A stretch of 64,000 bases of DNA from an uncultured Atopobiaceae bacterium (GTDB lineage: Bacteria > Actinomycetota > Coriobacteriia > Coriobacteriales > Atopobiaceae), in contig CAJTTF010000001.1 in NCBI GenBank assembly GCA_910579165.1, forward strand, positions 1 through 64,000, written 5' to 3'. Shown here one piece after another: positions 52,568 to 61,541 of the stretch. Within the stretch, counting starts at the first letter, position 1. Each line of letters starts with the position of its first letter. The notes below the pieces were generated by a model that saw only the letters and a list, made by a program, of their open reading frames with translations, was not told the DNA's origin and searched no databases. Position numbers and translations under genes: made by a program.

Positions 52568-55468
52568 ATGGCAATGACCAAGGCATACTTAAAGTATCTC
52601 AATCAACATATCGAAATCGCGCCCGCCAACAGCCAAGAAGAGGTGGAAGCGGCCTCTGTTATAGAGTCAGTATTGCGCTCACAAACGGGCCTTTCTGTTG
52701 AGAAGCACGATATTGCGGGTCCCGCTGAGATCAACTTTGTATACGGTCTTTTGGGAGTCGTCTTTTTTCTTGGCGTAGTGCTGTCAGGCATAGGCGGTCT
52801 CGTTTGTGCTTTGCTTGGCCTGCTTTTTGCCGCGCTTGGTTTTGTGTTTCTGCTCTTGCGTTACCTCAATCTTGACGTCCTTTCTCGTACGTTACCCGTT
52901 GGCAGATCTCAGAATCTCGTTGCTCACCACAAGGGCTATGGACCCCATTCGGGTCATGGTACGCGCCCTATCGTTGTTATGGCGCACTACGATACGGGTA
53001 AAGAAGAATTCCTATACAACCCGTCCATTGCTCGCTATTCATCGGTGCTCTTTACGATCGCCCCCATTGCAACCGCCGTGGCTGCACTCTGTTGCCTTTT
53101 GCAGAGCTTTCTCTTTTTGCCAGACGTGTTTCTACGCGTTGTCTGGGTCATTGGTCTTCTAGCGGCGCTCCCCGCGCTTATCTGGGCCATCAATAATATT
53201 GCCGCTAAGTTCATGCCACTATCTGGAGCCGCCAACGACAACAACGCTTCCGTCGCGGCTCTCCTTGGTGTCGTAGAGGATGTTTGCGTATCTGATCCTT
53301 CAAAACGTGCCGAAAGGCGCGCGACCCTTCTTGAGGTTGCGGCTAAGGAGGCCGAAGAAGCCCGCGAGCTTGGGCTTGAGGGGTTTGCGGATGTGTCCAA
53401 TACGGTCCTTCCGGAAGAAAAAGCTGCCGAGAATGACAATCCCGTTAAACCCGAGGATGAGGCAGCTCTGCAGAGTTCTCCTGAAAGCACTGCAGCCCTT
53501 GCCGAGAATACGATCAAGACGCTTGAAGAAAGCGAGAAGGCAGCAGACGCGGAACTCTCAGAGGACACGGGAGTTGACGTCAAGGTGGAAATTGCCTCGG
53601 AGAAGACCGAGGCAAGCAAGAGCTCTGACTCTCAACCTGCTCCCGGCGAAAAGAGTGAAGAACGGGCTGAGAATCCCGTAAAAGAAGACCACAGCAACGC
53701 AGAACAGGATTCTTCTGAGGATATCAACACACAGGACAGCTTAGCTACCGTCCTTGCGACACAAGAAACCCCCGACGCCATTCCGGAGTTCACGGCTGTT
53801 CGCCACGGAGCTGATGTGATACAGAAAATGGGCATTCTGCCAGACTATTGTGACCTCGAGTACGTGGAAGAACTTGCTCTTGAGCCAGCTTCCGAGACCA
53901 ATGCCTCCAATTCTCTAAACGTGGATATACTCAAACATGAAGGCGCCGAAGGTTTACCGCTTGATGGTGAACATGACGAGAATTACTCACAGGAGGGAGC
54001 TCTTTCTTCTTCTCGCCGCTTTCGCCGGCGCTCAAACGCCCAACCGCAGACACCGCTAGAGAAGGTGCAGTCGTTCTTTACGAGCATCCCATCTCCTGCG
54101 GATATTCTTTCTAGCTTAAAAGGCAAGCAGTCAGAAGACGAGAATCGCCGCGAACGCGGTCGCAGGGGACACGCACACACCGCAAAACCCAACCAAGAGC
54201 TTGTATCAGGAGAAAAGAGCGAGGTGCTTGCGAGTGAAATGATTGCCCAGGAGACGAAAATCCAAGCTTTAGAGCAGGGGGTAGGAGAGAGAGCCCAGAA
54301 CGTTCAAGAGATTGAGGAACAGGTGGAAACGGCCGCGCTTCTCGAAGATCAAGCACAAGGGCCTTCTCAAGAAGGAGCTTCGGCCGAGGACCAAAAGACT
54401 CAGATCGTCCCAAACACAACAGAATCAGTGCTTGATGCGGAGATATCACAAGCTCTTAAAAAGACTGAGCTAAGCAAGGCGAAAAAAGAAGAAAAAGCCC
54501 CCGCACAAACTGTTCGAAACGATGCGGATCAATTTGCACAAGATGAAAAACCCCAGGTGGAGCTGGGCGAGAATCCTCATAAAGAAGTGGCCGATCCTCT
54601 TTGGGGAACATCCAGTTTTGAGCCCGCCAATGACAACAAGAACGTCGCTAAAAGGGCCGCTCTGTTCGATTTGCCCGATCCCTCTGTCGCAACGGTTGAT
54701 CCCCTGTCTGAAGACTTCCAGATTCAGCACACGGGAGAGATTGACCCCCGCGACTTCCCCGCGGAAGAATTTGGGGCCGTTTTTGCTGCCTCAACAAAAG
54801 ATAATCCCGCACCATCAGCAGCCTCCTTTGAGGTGCTTCATGAAGACCGCACGCAAATCTCGAGCGAAGATGTTAAAGATGGCGGTCACAAGCGCGGGGA
54901 GAAGCCTGGACCCTGGAAGGGAGGCGCCACATTCTCTGAAGCTGCGCGTGATGATAAGGACGCAGACGATCTCGAGAAACAAACTGAGCTAGAAGAGGCC
55001 GTTCTTGACATGGATTATGTGGATTTGGTTTCGCACGATATTTGGTTTGTCTTAACAGGAGGTTCTGGACTTGATCACGCAGGAGCAAAAGCATTCTTCC
55101 GCGAGCATAAGAAAGATTTACGAGGTGCCTGTGTTATCAATTTGGAAGCGGTAGGAGCCGGTGAACTTACGGCGCTTACCGAGGAAGGCTTTGGCTTTAA
55201 TAAAAAAGCAGACCATCGCATGTTACGCTTCTTCAAGAGCATTAGTCGCGATTTGCACATTCCGCTTCTTCGCGAGAAGCGCGTTTGGGCTGATACTGAG
55301 GCAACCGTTGCTATGCGCGAAAAGCTACGCTCAGTAACGCTTATGGGAACAGACTCAGGTCAGATTCCTGCTTTGGCGCATACCGACCAAAATGTGTCTG
55401 AGAACGTTGATCAAAACCAGGTTGCTCAAGCAAACATGATCGTTTCGGAGCTCATTCGTAGACTCTAA
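52568..55468 (+). CDS. M28-like membrane protein, split by a giant acidic insert; probably not an active peptidase
   Basis: 966 residues from ATG 52568 (GGAGGAACGT). The N-terminal 240 residues have four membrane helices and M28 signatures: VMAHYDT with His140 and Asp142, and ANDNNASVAALLGV with Asp224. Then comes a roughly 570-residue Glu/Ala/Ser/Lys-rich disordered stretch. The C-terminal 153 residues complete the fold: FVLTGGSGLDHAGAKAFF, NLEAVGAG and LAHTDQN with His938. The usual Glu-Glu pair (xEEIGLLGS) reads SG, which removes the catalytic base and a zinc ligand. So it may be a pseudo-enzyme or sensor. Family fold is moderately sure; activity is doubtful. Confidence 0.6.
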   Translation: MAMTKAYLKYLNQHIEIAPANSQEEVEAASVIESVLRSQTGLSVEKHDIAGPAEINFVYGLLGVVFFLGVVLSGIGGLVCALLGLLFAALGFVFLLLRYLNLDVLSRTLPVGRSQNLVAHHKGYGPHSGHGTRPIVVMAHYDTGKEEFLYNPSIARYSSVLFTIAPIATAVAALCCLLQSFLFLPDVFLRVVWVIGLLAALPALIWAINNIAAKFMPLSGAANDNNASVAALLGVVEDVCVSDPSKRAERRATLLEVAAKEAEEARELGLEGFADVSNTVLPEEKAAENDNPVKPEDEAALQSSPESTAALAENTIKTLEESEKAADAELSEDTGVDVKVEIASEKTEASKSSDSQPAPGEKSEERAENPVKEDHSNAEQDSSEDINTQDSLATVLATQETPDAIPEFTAVRHGADVIQKMGILPDYCDLEYVEELALEPASETNASNSLNVDILKHEGAEGLPLDGEHDENYSQEGALSSSRRFRRRSNAQPQTPLEKVQSFFTSIPSPADILSSLKGKQSEDENRRERGRRGHAHTAKPNQELVSGEKSEVLASEMIAQETKIQALEQGVGERAQNVQEIEEQVETAALLEDQAQGPSQEGASAEDQKTQIVPNTTESVLDAEISQALKKTELSKAKKEEKAPAQTVRNDADQFAQDEKPQVELGENPHKEVADPLWGTSSFEPANDNKNVAKRAALFDLPDPSVATVDPLSEDFQIQHTGEIDPRDFPAEEFGAVFAASTKDNPAPSAASFEVLHEDRTQISSEDVKDGGHKRGEKPGPWKGGATFSEAARDDKDADDLEKQTELEEAVLDMDYVDLVSHDIWFVLTGGSGLDHAGAKAFFREHKKDLRGACVINLEAVGAGELTALTEEGFGFNKKADHRMLRFFKSISRDLHIPLLREKRVWADTEATVAMREKLRSVTLMGTDSGQIPALAHTDQNVSENVDQNQVAQANMIVSELIRRL

Positions 55469-55474
55469 TGGGCC

Positions 55475-55753
55475 CTAACCGGCAATGTCTTCCTCTTTGA
55501 GCCCCTTGAGCTTCGTAAGAAATTCAATGATGGTGTCTTCGCCATAGAGAGCTCTTCCATCAGCAATGAGGCAGGGATAGGCTTCTCGCCCGCCGACCTC
55601 TACAAGAGTCTCTCTTGCTTTTGGATCTGCCTCGAGATTGTGTGTGACGACATCTGTAATATTGTTATCTTCTAGCCACTTCAAGGTTTCTTGGCAATAC
55701 CTGCACTGAGGGTCGTAGTAAAGATCAAGAGAGCGTTCTTTTTTGATTTCCAT
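55475..55753 (-). CDS. Glutaredoxin-like thioredoxin-fold protein
   Basis: 92 residues. CxxC is CRYC (Cys17, Cys20) in YYDPQCRYCQETLKWL; cis-Pro in REAYPCLI, then LYGEDTIIEFL. Thiol-disulfide exchange in the cytoplasm is expected. AAGGG precedes the ATG. It is convergent with the M28-like gene only 6 nt away. Could also be a GST-N-like small redox protein. Confidence 0.85.
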   Translation of the reverse strand: MEIKKERSLDLYYDPQCRYCQETLKWLEDNNITDVVTHNLEADPKARETLVEVGGREAYPCLIADGRALYGEDTIIEFLTKLKGLKEEDIAG

Positions 55754-55904
55754 AACAAATCCCTTCTCTTACCACCTCCTTATGCCCCGTACCTTCCTAT
55801 TTTTTCAGCAAGGATGGCTGTGATTTTGCTTGTTTCATGCATTCGATAGACACCCCTTGAAACATCCGTTGGCTTCTGTTAGAACTTCTGGTAGAGTAAT
55901 AATA

Positions 55905-55959
55905 GGGCGCCCCCCGCTTTTCCTTTCTTTTTCTCTACATTAAGCCTTGGGGGGCGCCC
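55905..55959. terminator. GC-rich perfect inverted repeat after the adhesin gene
   Basis: GGGCGCCCCCC (55905-55915) and its exact complement GGGGGGCGCCC (55949-55959), 11 bp, with a 33-nt loop. On the minus strand it lies 69 bp past the adhesin stop and is followed by TATTATTA. Each arm contains the palindrome GGGCGCCC, so it could also bind a dimeric protein. Confidence 0.65.
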
Positions 55960-56027
55960 ACCCCTCACCCCTTTACCAATCCATCAAACCAACCATCAAG
56001 CGTGTCCGTACAACCTATCAAATCAAA

Positions 56028-58430
56028 TTACCAAACGTGTCCATAGGGATTTTTGGGTGGATGTGCTTTCCTGTATTTCGCTATGCCCAGGACAGTACTT
56101 GCAGCTCCGGCAATACTAAAGCCCACAAATGACATGACTTCCATGCCCGTTTTTGGCAACCGTTCTGATGAGGAGCTTGCGGCAGGAGTGTCATCAGGTT
56201 CGTCCGGGGAGAACATATTGTCGTCAATAGTGCCAAACTTAATAAGCTGGTTGTCGCGTGTAACCGCTGCCTTTACGTCCACCAATACAAGGCCTTCGTT
56301 TGTAGAGCAGGGCAGTTCCTGCACGCGGTAGGTATCAAAGGGAAGGGCTCTTAGATTATCGTTTACAGGATTATTCCGTGCTGGGTCATTGTGACCGTAA
56401 AACCATGTGCCAGCCGTTGGGCTTAGTGCATCTTCATCAACAGCATACGCTACACTTCCATCAGCTGCGTAAGTCTTTGTTACCGCCTTGTCGTTTGCAT
56501 TGGTGTTATCTGAATGCAGATAGTTGCCTACGTCGGAAGAAAAATAACCATTCTCGTCCGTTACCGCAACATGCGACTCGCCTGTGCTTAAAGACGTGAC
56601 CAAAAAGGGAACATTGCTTAGACGCTCTTGTGTGTCGCCATTTGCTTTCACAAATTCAAGGTCTCCACGAAAAACCTGTTCAGGAACAAGGCTGTCTTGA
56701 ACCACTCTTCTCTCCAGGCTCCCGTCGTCGGTGCCGTTGATGACATAAGTGAAATCCTGAGTATCTGCTAGCTTGTATCCCGCGGGTGCTTCTACTTCTA
56801 CAACATTGACTATTCCTAAGGGATACACCACAGAACCCTGTTGGTTTTTATAGAAGGCAGGGCCGTCTACAAAATAGGTATCCGGATCTGTGGCGGCACG
56901 CTTCAGTGAAGTTTTGCCTTCCTTGTCCGTTTTAATAAGCCAGCTGCGCGTAGGAGTATCCGGAAGGTTTGCCGAGTCTGTGGTATTTGCATAGTAAGAA
57001 ACGCGGAAAACGCACCCAGCAAGGGTCCCCGCACCCAAAGGTTCACTGTCGAGCGTCTCGGCATCTTTCTTTGCAATCAGCATTTCACCTGGGTCGTACT
57101 GTGGCTTCTCTTCGAAGCGTACAGAAACGGGAACGTTCTTTTCGGCCGCAGATTGGGTGATCGTCACCGAAACAGTTGTTGTATTGGTAGCGTAGCCAAT
57201 AGGCGCGTGCGTCTCAAAAACCTGATAGGTTCCCAGGGGAAGAAGGTCGTCAGTAGTGCCTTTACCGGATGCATCACAGGTGATAATGGAACTAAACTGA
57301 GAAGACGCATTGGTTTGTATGACCTGGAATCGTGCCCCCGCTAACGAATAGAGAGTATTGCCGTCAGAAAGCTGAGGCCAAGCGTCTCTTTTTTCCACCT
57401 GGATGCGCCCCATCCAGGGATCGTCCTTGGTGGTAATCGTTGTTGCGGTGAGGGCGTAGACCTCAAATTCCTGGATTGCCTTGTTGATCTTGTAGCCAGG
57501 GGGAGCCGCGGTCTCGCGAAGGTAGTATTTGCCAGGAGTGATGTTTTCTATCTTGATGGAGCCGTTACTGGACAGCGCCTTTGTGAAGGCCAAATCAGTG
57601 CAAGCGGCATCACGGTAGATGTTGTAGCTAGCGCCTTCTAGGGAGTAGTTCTCGTTGTTGTTGGTGACATCTGGACGCGCACTCGTTTTTTGAATCACAA
57701 GGTCAGCCGTACCAACCCATACAAGCCCAAGGAGCATGTTTTGATGACCGGCATCTGGTTGCGTCCATAGGTAGCAAAAGTTTTTTCCGTACTGCGTATA
57801 TGACGTGAGCCCTTCATGATAAAAAGAAACAGCAGCATCGAAAAGAGTTGTGTCACGCGGATCGCCGTCAATATTGTGCATATTGTAGTGGTGACCTTCA
57901 CCATCTGTGAAAGAGCCGTCCAGTCCTACCGATCCCCTATATATCCAGATGGAGATCTGCGTTAAAGTCTCTGCCTCATCTTGAGACCAGTTTCTTCCTG
58001 CAATAAAGGTGGTGGAGGGATAGCCATGCTCCACGTAGTACTCGAGCGGTCCATAGACAGCATCTGCACCTAGAGGATAAACTGTGCCACCATCTGCTGG
58101 GCCATGGAGTTGATAGTCCGCGCAGTAGCAGACCTCCCCGCCAGCCCCGCGGTAATGCATAAAGCGCATGTATGACATAGGGTTTACGTGGTGCGTAAAG
58201 GTCTGCGTGCCATCAATGTGTGCGAGTGTGGGCTCCGCACCAAGCGCGCGCGCCGGCGTGGCCCGAAGACTAAAGATAATGACAATGGCGCTTGCCACAA
58301 CGAGAAAAAGGGGAAGCAGAAGACGCAAGGCTACAAGTGACCGTGCCTTTTTTCTATTCTGGAGAGCGGATTGTTGGTCAGATCCAGAACGCTTGGTTAG
58401 CGCTTCAATGGCGATGGCAAGATGTTCCAT
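56028..58430 (-). CDS. LPXTG-anchored thioester-domain adhesin with SpaA/Cna-B repeats
   Basis: About 800 residues from ATG 58430 (AAGGAG 7 nt upstream; another ATG lies two codons earlier). Signal-anchor/signal peptide: LVALRLLLPLFLVVASAIVII then TPARALGA. The N-terminal domain has CYC (Cys101, Cys103) and TQISIW with Gln158, the pattern of thioester domains that make a Cys-Gln bond to capture host targets. Several Cna-B/SpaA domains follow, marked by LRETAAPPGYKI, FETHAPIGYA and VEVEAPAGYKL, with predicted Lys-Asn isopeptides. The wall-sorting signal is LPKTG (758), a hydrophobic stretch, then a basic 20-residue tail. No partner pilin or class C sortase adjoins. Confidence 0.88.
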   Translation of the reverse strand: MEHLAIAIEALTKRSGSDQQSALQNRKKARSLVALRLLLPLFLVVASAIVIIFSLRATPARALGAEPTLAHIDGTQTFTHHVNPMSYMRFMHYRGAGGEVCYCADYQLHGPADGGTVYPLGADAVYGPLEYYVEHGYPSTTFIAGRNWSQDEAETLTQISIWIYRGSVGLDGSFTDGEGHHYNMHNIDGDPRDTTLFDAAVSFYHEGLTSYTQYGKNFCYLWTQPDAGHQNMLLGLVWVGTADLVIQKTSARPDVTNNNENYSLEGASYNIYRDAACTDLAFTKALSSNGSIKIENITPGKYYLRETAAPPGYKINKAIQEFEVYALTATTITTKDDPWMGRIQVEKRDAWPQLSDGNTLYSLAGARFQVIQTNASSQFSSIITCDASGKGTTDDLLPLGTYQVFETHAPIGYATNTTTVSVTITQSAAEKNVPVSVRFEEKPQYDPGEMLIAKKDAETLDSEPLGAGTLAGCVFRVSYYANTTDSANLPDTPTRSWLIKTDKEGKTSLKRAATDPDTYFVDGPAFYKNQQGSVVYPLGIVNVVEVEAPAGYKLADTQDFTYVINGTDDGSLERRVVQDSLVPEQVFRGDLEFVKANGDTQERLSNVPFLVTSLSTGESHVAVTDENGYFSSDVGNYLHSDNTNANDKAVTKTYAADGSVAYAVDEDALSPTAGTWFYGHNDPARNNPVNDNLRALPFDTYRVQELPCSTNEGLVLVDVKAAVTRDNQLIKFGTIDDNMFSPDEPDDTPAASSSSERLPKTGMEVMSFVGFSIAGAASTVLGIAKYRKAHPPKNPYGHVW

Positions 58431-58629
58431 AGGCACTCCTTTATTGCATGGTATTTCGTTGGAAGGTTCGTCAGTCTCGCATACGTTCTTGACCCAAAAG
58501 ACACCACTTCCTGACCCAGAACTTACCGCACCATGTTTTGCATGAGTCCGTCAGCACAAGATTGTTTTCTTGAGGCTTCTGCAAGAAGGAAATGAAAAGA
58601 ACTGAGAGGTTTGCATGGTGCGGCAGAAT

Positions 58630-58657
58630 TTGCCATGACAAGGTTTATAGGTACAAT
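58630..58657 (+). promoter_or_regulatory. tRNA-Gly promoter
   Basis: TTGCCA (58630-58635), 16-bp spacer, TACAAT (58652-58657). A start near 58664 fits the tRNA 5' end at 58669. Confidence 0.65.
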
Positions 58658-58668
58658 AGGGTGCGTTT

Positions 58669-58742
58669 GCGGGCGTAGTTCAATGGTAGAATTTCAGCTT
58701 CCCAAGCTGACTACGCGGGTTCGATTCCCGTCGCCCGCTCCA
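58669..58742 (+). tRNA. tRNA-Gly(CCC)
   Basis: 74 nt with encoded CCA. Acceptor GCGGGCG pairs with CGCCCGC; loop TTCCCAA gives anticodon CCC (reads GGG). Confidence 0.95.
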
Positions 58743-58793
58743 TTTTTAGCATCTCTAATGGATGCGCTAACCCAAAACAAAGGCTTAAAGACA

Positions 58794-59297
58794 ATGGAAC
58801 GCATAAACCGTCAATTAGCGGAGGCCTTACGAGCTTTCCTCGTGTTGCGCCGTCAGGCAGATGGTACCTATGTCCTTCCTGATCACATTTCGTGCGATGC
58901 CCTTATCGGTATTGCAAAGAAGGCACTCAAAGATGAGCTCGCTTTTTATCCTGTTGCCGATGATCTCATTTGGACCGTTGCGCGCCATGAGGGCTACGTT
59001 ATCCCAGCAACTCCTGTTGAGTCACGCGGAGATACGCGCGAGTTTCTCAAAGAACACAACGTTCAAAACTCAAAGGAATGGTATAAGAAGCGTGGTTTCT
59101 CACCACGACAAGTGCGCTCCCTATTTACGACCAGCGCTTTTATGGCGAGAAACGCTGGTTTCTGGAGAAAGATTCTTCCCCTTGAGAAAAGAGAGACAGA
59201 AAACGTTAATAGCCTTACACCAACGCTCCTTCAAGCTATTGACTTCTGTCTTGAGAACAGAGATGGGCGCGAGGATGCAACGCTTTTTAGAATTTAA
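58794..59297 (+). CDS. Hypothetical protein
   Basis: 167 residues from ATG 58794 (weak AAGG upstream; ATG 58758 is an alternative). The longest open frame also runs through the tRNA, so the true start must be downstream of it. Mixed alpha, rather basic; contains WYKKRGFSPRQVRSLFTT, which resembles neither a transposase nor a known enzyme. No signal peptide or membrane segment. Not recognised; 50 nt downstream of tRNA-Gly and upstream of an M29 aminopeptidase. Confidence 0.7.
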   Translation: MERINRQLAEALRAFLVLRRQADGTYVLPDHISCDALIGIAKKALKDELAFYPVADDLIWTVARHEGYVIPATPVESRGDTREFLKEHNVQNSKEWYKKRGFSPRQVRSLFTTSAFMARNAGFWRKILPLEKRETENVNSLTPTLLQAIDFCLENRDGREDATLFRI

Positions 59298-59345
59298 TTA
59301 CAGCTAGATAACGCTCTTCAGACTTTAATAAAAGGAAGGTTTGTT

Positions 59346-60605
59346 ATGACCGATCACGAATATCAGGACGCACTCCATACCCTCGAGCCTCGCCTACAGC
59401 GCTACGCAGAATTGCTCGTGCTCAAGGGAGCGGCTGTTCAAAAAGGACAGGAATTGTGCATCACGGCGTCACCGGAGATCTTCGAGTTTGTTCGGATGGT
59501 TGTTCGTACCGGCTATGAAGCAGGCGCTAAGCACGTCACGGTTATTTGGCAAGATGCCGCTGTTGATGCAGAGGCCTATAAACATGTGGATGCAACATGG
59601 TTTGAGACCTACCCAGCATGGAAAGTTAAGCTTCTCAACGATATGGCCGAGGAAGGCGCTGCGTTGCTCTTTCTTGAAAGCGACGACCCGGATGGCTTTA
59701 AGGGTCTCGACACAAAAAAGATTGCCGCCTTTAGAAAAGCGCGCAACACGCAATGTACCGCTTGGCGCAGAGGAATGGATTTTGCTTATAACACCTGGTG
59801 CATAGGAGGCGTCCCCACTGCACGCTGGGCTCAGAAAGTCTTTCCTGATGACGATGCCCATGGAGCAATCATAAAGCTTTGGGAAAACATTCTTGATGTG
59901 TCACGCATAAATGACAATCCAATCAAAGCCTGGGAAAACCACAATAAGGCCTTTGAAGCCCATAAGAAAAAGCTTGATGAGCTCCACTTTGACGCCCTGC
60001 ATTACCAGAGCAAAAACGGTACGGATTTCACAGTAGGCCTCGCCGATAAACACATCTGGGATGGCGGCGCAGGCAAGACGCAGTCCGGAACATGGTTCTT
60101 CCCAAATGTTCCTACAGAGGAGGTCTTTACCGTTCCTGATCGCCGTAGAGCCGAAGGAAGGTTGGTTGCTGCGCTCCCGCTTGTGCACGACGGCATTGTG
60201 GTGCGCGACTTCTGGTTTGAGTTTAAAGACGGCAAGGTTGTGGACTACGATGCCGCAGAAGGAAAAGAAGTTCTCACCTCCATCATAAATACGGATGAGA
60301 ACAGCTGCCGCTTGGGAGAAGTCGCCCTGGTTTCAAAAAAGTCGCCTATCCGTGAATCCGGCATCCTGTTCTACTCCACGCTTTTTGATGAAAATGCTTC
60401 TTGTCATCTCGCTCTGGGAAAGTCTTTCCCAGATTGCTATGAAGGCGGTTTTGACCTCTCTCCCGACGAACTTATGGAAAATGGCGTGAACATCTCGGCA
60501 ACCCACGTTGATTTCATGGTGGGATCAGATGATCTCAACATTACTGGTATTACGAAAACAGGCGAAGAAATTCCTGTCTTCCGCGATGGAGTTTGGGTGC
60601 TTTAG
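59346..60605 (+). CDS. M29-family aminopeptidase
   Basis: 419 residues, typical M29 size. The start is supported by AAAGGAAGG. Metal ligands expected in the C-terminal half are seen as NVPTEEVFTVPDRR (Glu pair), RLGEVALV (Glu), FYSTLFDENASCHLALG (His) and THVDFMVGSDDLNITG (His and Asp). AmpS/AmpT-type enzymes are cytoplasmic dimers that release N-terminal residues using Co, Mg or Zn. With the C69 dipeptidase it fits peptide-based metabolism. Confidence 0.92.
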   Translation: MTDHEYQDALHTLEPRLQRYAELLVLKGAAVQKGQELCITASPEIFEFVRMVVRTGYEAGAKHVTVIWQDAAVDAEAYKHVDATWFETYPAWKVKLLNDMAEEGAALLFLESDDPDGFKGLDTKKIAAFRKARNTQCTAWRRGMDFAYNTWCIGGVPTARWAQKVFPDDDAHGAIIKLWENILDVSRINDNPIKAWENHNKAFEAHKKKLDELHFDALHYQSKNGTDFTVGLADKHIWDGGAGKTQSGTWFFPNVPTEEVFTVPDRRRAEGRLVAALPLVHDGIVVRDFWFEFKDGKVVDYDAAEGKEVLTSIINTDENSCRLGEVALVSKKSPIRESGILFYSTLFDENASCHLALGKSFPDCYEGGFDLSPDELMENGVNISATHVDFMVGSDDLNITGITKTGEEIPVFRDGVWVL

Positions 60606-60770
60606 ATAACTCACCCGCGTTGCTCGTCAGGGCTTATCTGTCGTTTGCCTTCTCATTGTATGGAATTGTTGTGCTGTTGGATATTTGAGGATTCCGCGTC
60701 TTCTTTTCTAACCTTGGATTGCTTTTATCAAGCGAGCCGGTGAGTTTTTGCTATTATGTATAAGCGCAGT

Positions 60771-60846
60771 GCGCCTTTAGCTCAGTTGGTAGAGCAGGAG
60801 ACTTTTAATCTCAAGGTCGTGGGTTCGACTCCCACAGGGCGCACCA
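60771..60846 (+). tRNA. tRNA-Lys(TTT)
   Basis: 76 nt with encoded CCA. Acceptor GCGCCTT with the 3' side of the form GGGCGC; loop CTTTTAA gives anticodon TTT. Upstream TATTAT (60752-60757) may be the -10, but no clear -35. Confidence 0.95.
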
Positions 60847-60874
60847 TTCTATTCGCTTTAGAGAAAGAGCCATC

Positions 60875-61534
60875 ATGAAATTCTTCATCGACACTGCAGA
60901 TCTGCAGCAAATTGAAACCGCCATGGGCTGGGGATGCATGGCCGGCGTAACAACCAATCCAACACTGTATGCTCGTACGGGTGGCAAGCTTGCCGATTTT
61001 GAGAACCACATGGTGAAAATTGCCCACCTCTGTGAGGGCCTCCCTGTTTCCGCAGAGTCTACCGCCACGACAACGGATGAAATGGTTGTAGAAGGAAAAC
61101 GTCTGGCAGCCCTTGCACCTAATATTGTGGTAAAGCTTCCCATTTGTGCTGAGTCACTCGCCGCAACAAAGCAGCTTAAAGAAGCAGGCGTCAACGTGAA
61201 TATGACACTTGTCTTTAATGTGACTCAGGCACTGATGGCGTGTGCAGCCGGAGCTCGCTACGTTTCGCCCTTTGTCGGCCGTTTTGACGACATTGCCGAA
61301 GACGGCATTGAGCAGCTTTCCAACATCATAGCGGCAGTGAAAAACTACTATCTGCCAGAGCATACAGAAATCATCGCTGCTTCTCTTCGCACACCTCACC
61401 ACGTTGCACAGGCGGCACTCCTTGGGTCTGATATTGCTACGGTTCCCTTTGATGCTCTCGAGAAGTGTCTGAAGCATCCGCTGACCCAACAGGGGCTCGC
61501 TTCTTTCGAGGAAGATTGGGCAAGCGTTAAATAA
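60875..61534 (+). CDS. talC: Transaldolase / fructose-6-phosphate aldolase (TalC/Fsa type)
   Basis: 219 residues, the short subfamily. MKFFIDTADLQQIE, GVTTNPTL and VVKLPI with Schiff-base Lys87; NMTLVFNVTQALMACAAGA, YVSPFVGR. Enzymes of this group either transfer dihydroxyacetone units in the pentose-phosphate route or cleave fructose 6-phosphate; sequence alone does not decide. It starts 28 nt after tRNA-Lys and may be cotranscribed. Confidence 0.92.
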   Translation: MKFFIDTADLQQIETAMGWGCMAGVTTNPTLYARTGGKLADFENHMVKIAHLCEGLPVSAESTATTTDEMVVEGKRLAALAPNIVVKLPICAESLAATKQLKEAGVNVNMTLVFNVTQALMACAAGARYVSPFVGRFDDIAEDGIEQLSNIIAAVKNYYLPEHTEIIAASLRTPHHVAQAALLGSDIATVPFDALEKCLKHPLTQQGLASFEEDWASVK

Positions 61535-61541
61535 CGATTCG

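Noticed and set aside
58611..58793. Upstream extension of the hypothetical gene at 58794
   Set aside because: The frame runs straight through tRNA-Gly, so a protein start before the tRNA is not credible.
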